DNA of 64,000 nt. It comes from Xiphydria camelus (lineage: Eukaryota; Arthropoda; Insecta; Hymenoptera; Xiphydriidae). This document shows positions 31,071-42,260 of the stretch, piece by piece. Position 1 is the stretch's first letter, and each line of letters opens with the position of its first letter. Where the stretch lies: the NCBI GenBank assembly GCA_963678675.1, contig OY783197.1, positions 7,835,069 through 7,899,068 of the forward strand, written 5' to 3'. Both the position numbers and the translations under genes were made by a program. The notes beneath the pieces were generated by a model that saw only the letters and a program-made list of their open reading frames with translations, was not told where the DNA came from and searched no databases.

Positions 31071-33846
31071 GGGGAGAAGTGCCATGAATGGGACATGCTA
31101 TGAATGGGACAGGGCTTATTTTAAATACACCCCGCAATATTTTAATGCCACATTGCCCTGTTAGATGGCGCAGGAGGTACCGCAGGTAACGAATGAAAAA
31201 TATATCGTTTGCAGTCAACTGTAAGAGGTTGTGAGTTGTCGTGCATGTTTCTTGTAGTAAAACTGACAAGTTTAAAAATTAATAGTTTTCATTCTTGAAT
31301 TGCATTTCAACGTGTAATCTCAACGGAAAAGTTTGTCAAGGTAAGAAATTTTATATTTTATATTTTTCATGCAAAAAAGCACCAATAAACATAAAGGTTA
31401 TATTTTTTGTGTCCATGTTTACACCGCCATGTTATCAAGCTATGAATGGGACGTGTCCCATTCATAACCTGAAAAATATTTCGTTATTTTTTCTAGATGA
31501 GCCAACACAAACCAAAAAAAAGAGAACGTATATCTGCCGAACAAATGGAACGAGCTGTTATTTATTGCATTGAAAATAATATTTCAGCCCGGGATGGTTC
31601 TGCGAGATTTTCTGTTTCAAAATCAGCACTTCACCGTCAAATGCAGGCTGCTAAAGAGCTTAGTAATGTACAAGACTTTAGACACACTCCTAATATAGGT
31701 AATAGGAGGATCTTCGGTATTGAACAGGAGATTCAACTGGTAGAATATCTACTCACTGCATCAAAAATGTGTTATGGCTTAGGGCCTAAAGGGCTTCGTA
31801 TCCTGGCTTATAAATATGCGAAAGAACTAAATTTGGCCTATCCAGAGAAGTGGGATGATAATCAGATGGCTAGTGAAGACTGGCTGAAAGGATTTCAACG
31901 CCGTCATAAACAAAATTTAAGTCTACGTAAGCCAGAAAAGACTAGCTTATCAAGAGCTACATCTTTTAATGCGGTCAATGTCAACAAATTCTTCGATAAT
32001 CTGGAGAGCGTCTTGAGTAAATTCAACTTCACGCCAGACCGAATATTTAATTGTGATGAGACAGGTGTTACAACTGTAACTGACCCACCAAAAATTTTTG
32101 CGAAAAAGGGTCTCAAACAAGTGGGTCAGGCGACTTCAGCTGAAAGGGGACAACTTGTGACAGTTCTCAATTTCATTTGTGCTTCTGGAAATTTTATTCC
32201 GCCAGTCTTTATATTTCCGAGGGTAAATTTTAAAAATTTTATGTTAAAAGACGCTCCTGTGGGAAGTGTTGGCCTGGCGAATAAATCAGGATGGATGAAT
32301 GAAGCAAATTTTTATAGCAGCCTTGAACATTTTATTAAGCATACGAAACCGTCGAAAGAATCACCAATTCTTCTTATATTAGACAACCACGAATCTCATA
32401 TTAGCGTGGGAGTTGTCAGATTGGCGAAAGAAAACAATGTAGTCTTGCTCACTTTCCCACCGCACTGCAGCCACAGACTACAGCCATTAGATAAGTCTGT
32501 ATATGGTCCTTTTAAGACTTATGTTAAGATGGCGCAAAACGAGTGGATGCTTACAAATCCTGGCCAAACTTTAACAATTTATGAAATTGCTGAAATTGTA
32601 AATAAGGCCTTTTTAAATTCGTTCACCCCTAAGAATATTATTTCTGGATTTTCGTCTACTGGAATATATCCACTCAATCGTAACATATTCGACGAAGAAG
32701 ATTTTTTGTGTTCTTTTGTAACAGACCGTGAGAATCCTAACATTAGGAACAATGAAGCACCAAATGTAGATTCTGTCGAGGCTTCTTCAAGCAGTGGACC
32801 TACTACTCTTACTATACCATCCGAAATTGCTACATCTTCTACCACTCCAGAAGCAATACGCCCTTTCCCAAAAGCACCCGAGAGGAAAATAAAAAAAGGT
32901 GGAAGAAAACGTGGTAGAACAAAAATTCTCACCGACAGTCCTGAACTTACGAACTTAATTAAAGAAGAAGTAGAAAAAATGGAAAAAATCCGACAAAAGG
33001 GAGTGAAAAAAAAAAGTTGTTCGAAGGGTTTTACAAGAAAGTGAATCGAGTGATGAGCCAGAAGAATTTGAGGCTCAAGATTCGGATGACACAGATGAAT
33101 TTTTACGAGAATTGGAAAGAAATAGCGATAAGGAATTTGAAATATTGGAGGAAGTGGATGATTTTGAAGTACAGAAAAAGGACTACGTCTTAGTCGACTT
33201 TTCCACAAAGAAGAACAAGATTTCCTACATTGGAGTTGTTGAAGAAAAGCTTCCAAACTTTGAATTCCGAGTTAAATTTTTGAGGCGCCATGGAAATTCT
33301 GAAAAGTTTATGTATCCTGTAGAGGAAGACATTTGTGAAGTGCCAAGAGACCGGATTTTAAGGAAGCTTCCTGAACCCGAAAGAAATGAGGCTACAGCTC
33401 GCACTCAGTCTACTTTAAGATTTCATATTTCTTTTAATCATTACGAAAAAGAATTTGGAAAGATTTTGTAAGAATTAAAGGAATGGTAAAGCGAAGATTA
33501 TCTGTTTTTATGTATTCAAGTTCTTAAAGTTTACTACTTTATTTGTGTATTAGATTTTTGTCATTAAAAGCTGAGTAAAACAAGATCATGCATAATTTAT
33601 TTTTTTGTCCCATTCATAACATGGTCTTGTCCCATTGAAAGCATGGGTGTTATGAATGGGACATTAGTTTTAATTTTAAAAACATGTGTTAATTCTTTTT
33701 TGTATTGAAATTAATAATATTCTGCGTAAGCTTCAATTATTGTTTATAGTTCAGAACAAACTGGCAGAAACCCAGATCATTTCCTATAAAAATGAAAAAA
33801 ATATAGCTCATATAAAAAAAGTGTCCCATTCATACCACTTCTCCCC
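31071..33846 (+). mobile_element. Tc1/mariner-superfamily pogo/Tigger-type element, nearly complete
   Basis: Ends GGGGAGAAGTGCCATGAATG and CATTCATACCACTTCTCCCC form 25-bp inverted repeats flanked by TA (31069-31070, 33847-33848). The subterminal motif ATGAATGGGAC recurs at 31083, 31098, 31442 and, inverted or direct, near 31458, 33608, 33650 and 33823. It carries a single transposase gene. Confidence 0.95.
31497..33471 (+). CDS. Pogo/Tigger-type transposase with one frameshift at an A10 run
   Basis: The main ORF (31497-33044, 515 codons) has a psq-type helix-turn-helix (residues about 12-55), a CENP-B-type DNA-binding region (about 65-150) and a DDE_1 domain with NCDETG (D187), LDNHESH (D296) and QPLDKS (D332), a DD35D spacing. 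After residue 500, at ten A residues (33006-33015), the frame is lost. The next frame continues cleanly from VVRRVLQES through an acidic linker to a 120-residue C-terminal domain (VLVDFSTKK, VKFLRRHG) ending at 33471, a tail common to this family. A splice-like CTAG precedes the start. Either a recent slip mutation, slippage during expression or a sequence error. Confidence 0.9.
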
Positions 33847-34183
33847 TATACTGGTGGTATCATATAAGAGAGTGTATAAATTTATTTAAAATCATAAGTG
33901 CAGAGTATAATTCTGTCTGAATTTTTTATTTTGAAGGAAAAAAACGCGGCAAGTTCTTTTTTATTAAATTTTTTAAATAAATTTTTTAGTCGAATTTTTT
34001 TAGTAACTTGATTTACAATAATTTTTCTGTCAAATGATGCCTTTTACTTTTTATATATAAATCTTGAACATGGCGATCTTAATTGATTTCAAATCTTTTT
34101 TGGAGAGTATTTTACGTAGGTATCAATTTTTGTTGGCACTAAATGAACATGCCGCCTTTTTTACAGAGAATCTGTTTTTGTGG

Positions 34184-34709
34184 AGGGATTTCACTACTTT
34201 TTGGAATTTATTCATGAGGAGAATACGTACATGTAGAAGAATAGCTTTTTATTACCACAAAATTAAAATTTTCCCCATGTTGGAGAAGTATACACGCGCA
34301 GCAGACGAAATTTTAGTCCACTACAGCGGTTACTTTTTATTTTATCGCTTTCGGGTCTCTCCGTTGCCAATCAGATGATCCGAAAAATTGGCGGAGTTTA
34401 GCATAGTCGCCATTTTTTAATGGAATGACTAGCGTTCGTAAACGATTCAATATTATATTAACCGCAATAAGCCCAAGGAGGGAGGTGTTGCGCCTCGGCT
34501 AGGAAGGCGCATGACGAATCAGTACTTCTGGAATGACCGAGTACTTTGTACATACCTACTTATTTCGGGGATTTCCAGAAGTCCCGTTTGTCCTCGCTAC
34601 CTGCGAGTACGTCCCGGTCAGGAAGGCGCATGGTGCGAGAGTTCGATTCGAGACTTCTAGCGAGACAGTCGCTAACAACGCTACACCCGAAGGCATCACG
34701 GTTGATATA
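34184..34709. other. Spacer with tRNA-like motifs
   Basis: The pieces GGCTAGGAAGGCGCATG (34497) and GGTCAGGAAGGCGCATGG (34616) are alike, and GAGTTCGATTCG (34641) resembles a pol III B box. A decayed tRNA-derived SINE is possible. The first 200 bases continue foldback copy A's outer region, also found inverted at 37930-38010. Confidence 0.35.
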
Positions 34710-36470
34710 GTCTAAGATCCGAACTAGAGACGTTCTTCACCGATCTGCTTACCGGATGAAAAGTATTTTTTATCAAACCTAATACGTCAATGAACATATC
34801 GCGTATGGGTAGGCTAATAAAATATGCTCAAGACTACCCTTAAAACTATATAAACAGGTGAGCTGATATGAGCAATTTGCACCGATCTGCTTACCAATTA
34901 AACTATATATGAAAATAAAGATAATTTTATTGCAAACACGATGGTATAACCCTACCTGCAAAAAATCGGTCATGAATCAGGGTTGTAAGGCTTTGAAATT
35001 TATCGGAGCTAGCCAAGATGCGCGTACTACAGGGAAATTTGCTACAGGACACAACGTAGGAAATGGGCGCGACGCGACGGTTAGATGAGAGAGAGTGCGT
35101 ACATGCTGCTTCCTCGTACGATTGACAAAGATAACACTACTAAAATGCCGAGAAAAAGCGACTACGAGCGACTCGCTGTTTACATCCCTCAGTTTGCGGA
35201 AAAATACGTGCTCCATTATGACATAAATGTAATGTAGTATCTTTTTCAATCGTTATTTTTTTCAATCAATTACTGTTGGATCCCTGGTAAAATTATTTTC
35301 GTTCAAGATTCAACTAACTTTGCATTTTTATTTTTGCCTGTCTGGAGAAGGGACAATTTATTACTTTATGGCTCTTTCTCGAAAGTACAGAAAAAGGGGA
35401 AAAACGTTCTTACCGGGTTTTCGAGTGAAAGTTTTTTCCGAACATGTGATAGACAGACAGTCGAGGCGATGGCTCATGGGGTGGGTTTGTAACGCATTAA
35501 AAATATCTGAAGGTAAAGACGAAATTCTAGACTTTTCCTCTAAGCGAGATTTCATAAGTTGAAATGATAAATTGTTAAGAAAAATTCTTCTTGGAGTCTT
35601 TGCGTTGTTTAGGTTACTGTTATATGAAATCTGGGCACTCTCTTATTCCAGCAACATACAAGTTTTTGGAAGGCTATAATATTGTATTTGTTGTAATATT
35701 GTTATAATCTTTGTAAAGATTGTTATTGTATTCATTGTTTTATAATAGAGTTTTTTACACCGTCAATTTGTTAATGATTTTTTATCGCTCTCTAAAAAAT
35801 GTAATTTTTCTGTTTGTTTGCTGTGGTATTTTTATAGAATAGATAAAATTTATCGAATAATTATCACTAACATATTATTATTCTGTGTGATAGAAATATT
35901 AATATTTCCCCATCCATATATTTAGTTGAAAATATTTGAAAAATCTTTCACATTTTAATATTTTATATTTAATTTAAAGTAATTAAAAGTTTACTGCCAG
36001 TACCTACTCCATTGTAGTCGCTTTTTCTCGGCATTTTAGTAGTGTTATCTTTGTCAATCGTACGAGGAAGCAGCATGTACGCACTCTCTCTCATCTAACC
36101 GTCGCGTCGCGCCCACTTCCTACGTTGCGTCCTATAGCAAATTTCCCTGTAGTACGCGCATCTTGGCTAGCTCCGATAAATTTCAAAGCCTTACAACCGT
36201 GACTCATGACCGATTTTTTGCAGGTAGGGTTATACCATCGTGTTTGCAATAAAATTATCTTTATTTTCATATATAGTTTAATTGGTAAGCAGATCGGTGC
36301 AAATTGCTCATATCAGCTCACCTGTTTATATAGTTTTAAGGGTAGTCTTGAGCATATTTTATTAGCCTACCCATACGCGATATGTTCATTGACGTATTAT
36401 GTTTGATAAAAAATACTTTTCATCCGGTAAGCAGATCGGTGAAGAACGTCTCTAGTTCGGATCTTAGACT
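34710..36470. mobile_element. Foldback element with 457-bp arms and an 850-bp centre
   Basis: The left arm 34710-35166 and right arm 36013-36470 are inverted copies from TCTAAGATCCGAACTAGAG inward. Each arm contains CACCGATCTGCTTACC twice. The centre holds ORF 35320-35562 (80 codons, basic, MALSRKYRKRGKT) and, at the arm edge, a 31-codon ORF from 35141. Neither has a recognised domain. Confidence 0.9.
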
Positions 36471-36863
36471 AATAAGTCCACAGTATTATTTTTAGTAGTT
36501 GAATAAATTTACGTATGTAAAAATTGTGCCTGACTAACTAGTAATAACTAAGCGTTTGATTAATTTATAATTTCTGTGAATCTATTTATGTATTACAATC
36601 AATATTGTATTCAACTTATTTTATAATATTAATTTTTCCGCCGAGGTGGATGAAATTATAGACAATTCTAATAATTCCAACCAATAATAGTAAAAACGGT
36701 AGGTAAGACGTTTCGTATTATTGCAAAGCTTTAAAAAGTTGTTTTCTAAATCGAATAACAAACGCACTTTTCATATCTTTAACTATAAAATTCTCAAGCT
36801 TGGTACAACAGATATCATTTCACAAAGTTATCGTTGTGGCATATAATCATAATTTTATTACAG

Positions 36864-37263
36864 ATGGAAGTACGGCTGAATCACATCGTGGCGAAGAGGA
36901 TGGGAAAGATACTGGAAGTACGGGACAAGCAGCATCTCGTGATGAAGTATTGCAGGAAATTCTGACAATAGTAAAGTACGTTTCACCAATTTCAACAATC
37001 GTGTATTTTGTACACTTATTTTCCATCTGTCCCTTCATTCGTTTGATTTTTAGAATTAAAATGTTTTTTTAATTTAAAGAGTAAAAGTACCGAAGTTTGC
37101 AAGGACGTCCAATAAATAATTGAATTGTTTCAGAAAAATAAGCAATAAAGTAGATGCAATCGAAAAGAGGCAAAGATCCAAAAAAAATTTGGCAGCATTG
37201 GTTGCAACTTTAAATTTGCCTATAAGGAGCAGCTACATATTTTGGTTTTGTATTATATATAGT
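36864..37263 (+). CDS. Two-exon gene fragment, possible Tnp2-element accessory protein
   Basis: An exon after TTACAG (36864-36975) encodes GSTAESHRGEEDG...EVLQEILTIV. It is followed by GTACGT, an intron, TTTCAG and a second exon (37134-37263) encoding KISNKVDAIEKRQRSKK...LNLPIRSS to a stop. Phases match across the junction (VK|KIS). The helical stretch followed by LPI resembles DUF4806-type accessory proteins of insect elements, but the family is not certain. Upstream exons are not visible. Confidence 0.45.
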
Positions 37264-37451
37264 TAAGTACATATTTATGTGAATGATTCTCGTTTTGAAG
37301 ATCATTTCTTTCAAATTATGTATAAAACGTAATGTTTGTTCGTATTCTTTCTTTAGCAAGAATATCTTTAAGAGAGAGGAGGGGGAACTGTAACTATGAC
37401 CCTTAAGGAGTTTTTCTAAGAGAGTCTCACGGACTCTTATCGTAACACATA

Positions 37452-38400
37452 CCACAAAAACAGATTCTCTGTAAAAAAAGGCGGCATGTTCATTCAGTGC
37501 AAACCAAAATTGATACGTAAAATACTCTCCAAAAAAGATTTCAAATCAATTAAGATCGCCATGCTCAAGATTTATATATAGAAAGTAAAAGGCATCATTT
37601 GAAAGGAAAATTATTGTAAATCAGGTTACTAAAAAATTCGACTAAAAAAATTTATAAAAAAATTTTAATAAAAAAGAACTTGCCGCGTTTAAGTTTTCAT
37701 ATTTTGTCCACTATACCGAATATTGGCAGTGCTTGGACTGTGCTAGAGTGATTCATAAATTGCACTGTCGAAGTCAAATTCAGAGAAATCCAGAAGGCCC
37801 CCGCCTGATCGGTTTCCCGTGCGACGTTCGGCATACTGGTGGTATCATATAAGTGTATGAATTTATTTAAATCAAAAGTAACGTGGATATAATTAATTGG
37901 CTCGTATCGGTATAAAATGTGAGACTTTAATTTTGTGGTAATAAAAAGCTATTCTTCTACATGTACGTATTCTCCTCATGAATAAATTCCAAAAAGTAGT
38001 GAAATTCCTCCACAAAAACAGATTCTCTGTAAAAAAAGGCGGCATGTTCATTCAGTGCCAACAAAAATTGATACGTAAAATACTCTCCAAAAAAGACTTG
38101 AAATCAATTAAGATCGCCATGTTCAAGATTTATGTATAAAAAGTAAAAGGCATCATTTGAAAGGAAAATTATTGTAACTCGTTACTAAAAAATTCGACTA
38201 AAAAAATTTAGGTATAAACAAATTTTCATAAAAAAGAACTTGCCGCGTTTTTTCCTTCAAAATAAACAATGTACAGAGAATTACATTCGATGTTTATGCA
38301 CTTATGAGAGATTTTAAATAAATTCATACACTCTTATATGATACCACCAGTATACCGAACGTCGCACGAGAAACCGATCAGGCGGGGGCCTTCTGAATTT
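37452..38400. repeat. Two further arms of the 30.7-34.2 kb foldback family
   Basis: 37452-37845 repeats the left half of copy A (arm plus the region up to CGACGTTCGG) and then runs into right-half sequence at CATACTGGTGG. 38013-38400 is the inverted right half, containing the pogo-free site CAGTATACCG near 38345. The two arms stand in direct orientation here, so this is a rearranged composite and not a simple foldback. Confidence 0.8.
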
Positions 38401-38408
38401 CTCTGAAT

Positions 38409-38792
38409 TTAACTTCGGCAGTGCAATTTATGAATCACTCTAGCACCATCTACAGAAATCCATGAAGACGTTTTACCTTCAACTCTCTCTCTAAGTATAC
38501 TCTTCCAATGACCATGACGAATTGTTTCATCACATGTAAAGATACCACTTATGACAGTATATATGTTGTTACATATATTAACTCGAGACGTTGGAATAGT
38601 TTTAAGAAATCCTTTTGCATGCACCGCTGAAATTTCGCCCTTACTCATAAATAAATTTAATTTAATTATTACTACATCATTTACAGCTTCGATGCTGACC
38701 TTACGACTCATTTCAATCCGAGTAGAACATTCATTGCAAATATCATCATAAACATGCCAATGCGAATAAAAATCATCTATTAACTGTTGCAG
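38409..38792 (-). pseudogene. Ubiquitin-specific-protease-like C-terminal fragment within the foldback family
   Basis: On the minus strand an open frame runs from about 38792 to TAA at 38409: FYSHWHVYDD, a CNEC pair, IIKLNLFMSKG, YTVISGIFTC, then HGHWKSILRE and WISVDGARVI. The order CxxC, I-x-L, YxLxxV, GH[YW]-x-S-x-LR, W-x-x-x-D-x-x-V matches the end of USP/UCH domains, where the GH histidine is catalytic. The Cys box is absent. Its last 35 bases recur at 30970 and 37740 in other copies, so the element family carried this sequence. A similar domain outside USPs cannot be excluded. Confidence 0.55.
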
Positions 38793-38794
38793 AT

Positions 38795-38900
38795 CAAGTA
38801 TTCCGTTGTGGTGCGGGTCCTGATTGGTCTACTCGCAAAGATGCGTATACGTTTCTTAGCGAGTAGACCAATCAGGACCCCCGCCGCACCGGAATACTTG
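38795..38900. repeat. 106-bp hairpin
   Basis: CAAGTATTCCG...GGTGCGGG...CCTGATTGGTCTACTCGC is mirrored by GCGAGTAGACCAATCAGG...CGGAATACTTG, about 45-bp arms. Part of it (TTGATCCTGATTGGTCTATTCGC) recurs at 56703, and the piece GATCGAAGCATCTAACCTCG after it (39000) recurs at 60745. Confidence 0.85.
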
Positions 38901-39083
38901 AACCTGATTGGTCTCTTCGCTGAGTTTCGTGCACGCAAAGATACGAGTGACTCGAGAAAGGCCCCCCCTGATCTCCCGGTAGCTGTCAATTCGGGAGATC
39001 GAAGCATCTAACCTCGAAATCAAGTGTACAAGTGATAAGATAATAATTATTCGGGTTTCTTCGGTGAGTTTCCCCAAGTGTTT

Positions 39084-39270
39084 AAAGTAGTTACTCCATT
39101 ATTGTAATCCAATTCAATTGTATCCCTTATTTTTCTGCCACGACTTTGATTGTTGATAGTGGATGGATCAGCTAATAAATTTGATTTTTATTCACTATCA
39201 ACTATCAAAGTCGTGGCAGAAAAATAAGGGATTCAATGGAATTGGATTACAGTAATGTAGTAACTACTTT
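39084..39270. repeat. Palindromic module P, copy 1
   Basis: About 187 bp. AAAGTAGTTACT...GGGATACAATAG-type arms with CTGCCACGACTTTGATTG are inverted around a short ATGGATCAGC centre. Copies lie at 41946-42139 and 43950-44142, always followed or preceded by a 120-bp flank with TTTCGTATTATACTATC and CGACCTGTCAAACG. Confidence 0.85.
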
Positions 39271-39389
39271 ATTAATATTTTTTCTTTATCGATATAGTCC
39301 CTCTTTCGTATTATACTATCCCAAGTTCGAATTTATATACCGACCTGTCAAACGTGAAGGTTACATGTACCTCACTTTTATCTCATTAA

Positions 39390-41015
39390 GGGATCTACCC
39401 TAATTAGAATTTTCGAAAAATCGATTTTTTTATTGCATTTTTCGAAAGTATACACATTTAAAAGTATCATACTAAAATTGTATAAAGATCCGAGCAGTCT
39501 AAGTGTACTTTTGAGCGACGTTTACTTAGCTATCTGAGCGCGCTAATATACGCACCGCTCGGAAAACGGTACTACTTACCTGCCTTTGTATACATGAGGT
39601 GCTGTTATCTTTTGTAAGTATCATCCGACTATACAACGTTCTCTCTACATTAGTCGTGTTTGAAATTTTCAACCGTCAACATCAACGTCAAAAAAAGAGC
39701 AGCAAGAACAATTGTCGCGAAAAAGAAAAAAACCGCCGTAAAAAAAGTTCCTGTTGTAAAAACTCAGGATTTAACGATCAAATTAATGAAAGACAGGCAA
39801 AACACTATGTTTTAGCAATTCAAAGACATCCCGATTCAGTGGAAAAAATGCGCAAGGAGGTCTGGGCAGGATTTTATCATAAGATTTCAACTGACAGCAA
39901 TCCACAGCATTCATACTGTTCGGAATCCTGGTGTAAATACAAGAAAGCTGTAAAAAATAAATCCGTTCATAAGTTCAAACATCCCCCTGCTCTCGCTGAA
40001 GATGTTCAAGAAGTTCTAAAACTGATCTACGACGATTTGACAAAACAAGAACTACTTGAAAGATGCCTCGGCGGAAACACGCAGAATAATAACGAATCTT
40101 TCAACAAATGCGTCTGGTCAATGGCTCCCAAACACATCTTTAGCGGAAAAAAAATTGTTGAAATAGCGTGTCAAACAGCTGCTTGTATTTTTAACGAGGG
40201 ATTATAGCCAGTATTAAAAATCTTGGAAGTAATGGGCGTCAAAATCGGCCCGACCGCCGAGCAGTTCGTCGCTGACCGTCACAGAACACGCATACAACTT
40301 GCGAACCGCCGCAGCAGCGATGCTTCTAAGGAAGCCAGAATGAAACGAAGGCAGGCTATTTTGGATGAAAATGAGCGCTATGAAGAAACTGAAGGCATAA
40401 TGTATGGTGCAGGCATCGCTGATTATACGTAAGTAAGATTTTTTCACAATTTTTCGTTAAAGAAAACTTTAAACGCGTTTTTCTCGAAATTACGTTTTTG
40501 GACGGCTCGTTGATAAAATCTGCGAAACTATTCAACCAACCCTTACCAAAATTTTACCACATGTTCTTTATGACTATAGCTATAGCGCATATCATACGAA
40601 TTTTGAAATTTTGAGTGTAACTATTTTTTTTGGCTAAAAACGATGAAAAAAAACGTGTCTTTTCGTAGTTTCTGGAAAAATGGCCGCCATTTTGTCATTT
40701 TTAAAAAAATCAAAAATCGTATGATATGCGCTATAGGCATTTACCTATTGAATCTAAAACCATTTTTTTTTTCAGATCATCCATTCCAGAGATTTTATCA
40801 ACAGCGCGTACCCATCTTTTTTTTTTGGACCTGTCTTCTCACCCATTTTTCTGTACGAAAACTGAGTAAAATGAATATAAAAATATTTTTTTTTGTGTAT
40901 TTCAAGAGTGTGTTTTTTAGGCCTAACACTTTTTATATCCATATTTATAATTTATACCGGTCAAAAAAATTCGTGAAAATAGCCCTTTTTTTCCCGTCTA
41001 ATTAGGGTAGATCCC
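39390..41015 (+). mobile_element. 1.6-kb TTAA element with a partial Kolobok/Mutator-like transposase
   Basis: TTAA at 39386-39389 and 41016-41019. The inverted ends are GGGATCTACCCTAATTAGA. It carries one ORF on the plus strand. It inserted in the flank of module P. TTAA duplication fits Kolobok (or piggyBac); the protein motifs favour the Kolobok/Mutator-like group. Confidence 0.85.
39599..40432 (+). pseudogene. C-terminal half of a Kolobok/Mutator-like DDE transposase with an amber codon
   Basis: After a basic, probably non-native start (KKNRRKKSS), the conserved half follows: NERQAKHYVLAI, YHKISTDSNPQHSYC, SWCKYKKA, ELLERCLGG, TQNNNESFNKCVW (a hallmark), PKHIF and AACIFNEGL. A TAG at 40205 interrupts; the same frame goes on to 40432 (EVMGVKIG, basic tail). 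The N-terminal half, with a zinc finger and the first catalytic residues, is missing. Confidence 0.75.
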
Positions 41016-41019
41016 TTAA

Positions 41020-41830
41020 GTATTACTGCAGACTCTGACATGTCATCTTGTACAGCTGCAACCGAAGAGGACCCAGCTCGTGTCCTGTCCGTAAAAAGAT
41101 GACTCGATGGACATCGGAGAATGTCAGACTTGTCACCGAGCGCCTATTACCCACGGTACATTTATTGCAATATGCGCTTTTCGTTTTAATTATTCCTGCT
41201 TTAAATAACTTTCACTTCTTTCAAAGTATTTACCTTGTACAAACTGTTCATCGTAGGGGGCAGCGAACAATGATTGTGACTAATCGTGGACAAATTATTC
41301 CTGCGATGATGTTCCAGTTGCAAAGCATACACTAGCAAGTCAGCTTACAGCATCCGATGTTTAGTATCAACTTTATCTCCCTTGGAACACCCATCACCTG
41401 AGCATAATCACGATTACGTTAACGTTAATCACAGAATAGACCATGAGCTTGGGCACATTATCGCAGTAGTAGTTCGGTACACCGAATTGCCTTTTAGTTT
41501 TAATGGACGAACTTGTCTACGACGAGTCGCTATTATCGATCGCTGCCTCCTACCACGAACAGTTCAAAAAAGGTTATTGACTTGAAAGAAGTAAAAATTA
41601 TTTAACGCTGGAATAGTTGAAACGAGAAACGCGTATTGCAATTAATGTACCGTGGGTAATAGGCGCTCGGTGACAAGTCTGACATTCTCCAATGTCCATC
41701 GAGTCATCTTTTTGTGGACAGGACACGAGCTAGATCCTCTTCGGTTGCACCTGTACGAGATGACAAGTCAGAAAATCATGAGTCTTCATGAAAATCTTCT
41801 TACCTACTCGTTCTGCAGTAATACTTAATG
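41020..41830. repeat. Foldback arms of about 170 bp beside the TTAA element
   Basis: 41030-41180 (ACATGTCATCTTGTAC, GAGGACCCAGCTCGTGTCCTG, CACCGAGCGCCTATTACCCA) is mirrored at 41640-41800. The centre (41181-41630) has no recognised gene. Confidence 0.75.
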
Positions 41831-41945
41831 AAATAAAAGTGAGGTACATGTACACTTCACGTTTGACAGGTCGGTATATAAATTGGAACTTGTGGGATAG
41901 TATAATACGAAAGAGGAAATATATATCGATAAAGAAGAAATAATA

Positions 41946-42139
41946 ATAAAGTAGTTACTACATTACTGTAATCCAATTCTATTGTATCCCTTATTTTTCT
42001 GCCGCGACTTTGATTGTTGATAGTGAATAAAAATCAAATTTATTAGCTGATCCATCCACTATCAACAATCAAATTCGTGGCAGAAAAATAAGGGATACAA
42101 TGGAATTGGATTACAATAATGGAGTAACTACTTTATTAT
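41946..42139. repeat. Palindromic module P, copy 2
   Basis: Same arms as at 39084 (CTGCCGCGACTTTGATTG, AAGGGATACAATGGAATTGG), with the 120-bp flank present on both sides in inverted order (41822-41945 and 42140-42260). Confidence 0.85.
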
Positions 42140-42260
42140 TATTTTTTCTTTATTTATATATTTCCTCTTTCGTATTATACTATCACACAAGTTCCAATTT
42201 ATATACCGACCTGTCAAGCGTGAAGTCTACATGTACCTCACTTTTATTTCATCTCTTTTT

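Larger units (their letters stand above)
30687..34183. mobile_element. Foldback element, copy A, interrupted by the pogo element
   Basis: The left arm (30687-30935) starting CCACAAAAACAGATTCTCTG and the right arm (33941-34183) ending CAGAGAATCTGTTTTTGTGG are inverted copies of about 245 bp with inner unpaired parts. The pogo element 31071-33846 lies between them at a TA. The unoccupied version of that site (CGGTATACTGG on the minus strand) is preserved at about 38345. Related arms occur at 37452-37696 and 38013-38255. Confidence 0.85.

Noticed and set aside
34064..34378. ORF MNMAILIDFKSFLE... shared by the foldback arms at 30590-30805 and 34064-34378
   Set aside because: The two are inverted copies of the same arm; in the arms at 37.5 and 38.1 kb a short deletion breaks the frame, so coding is not conserved.
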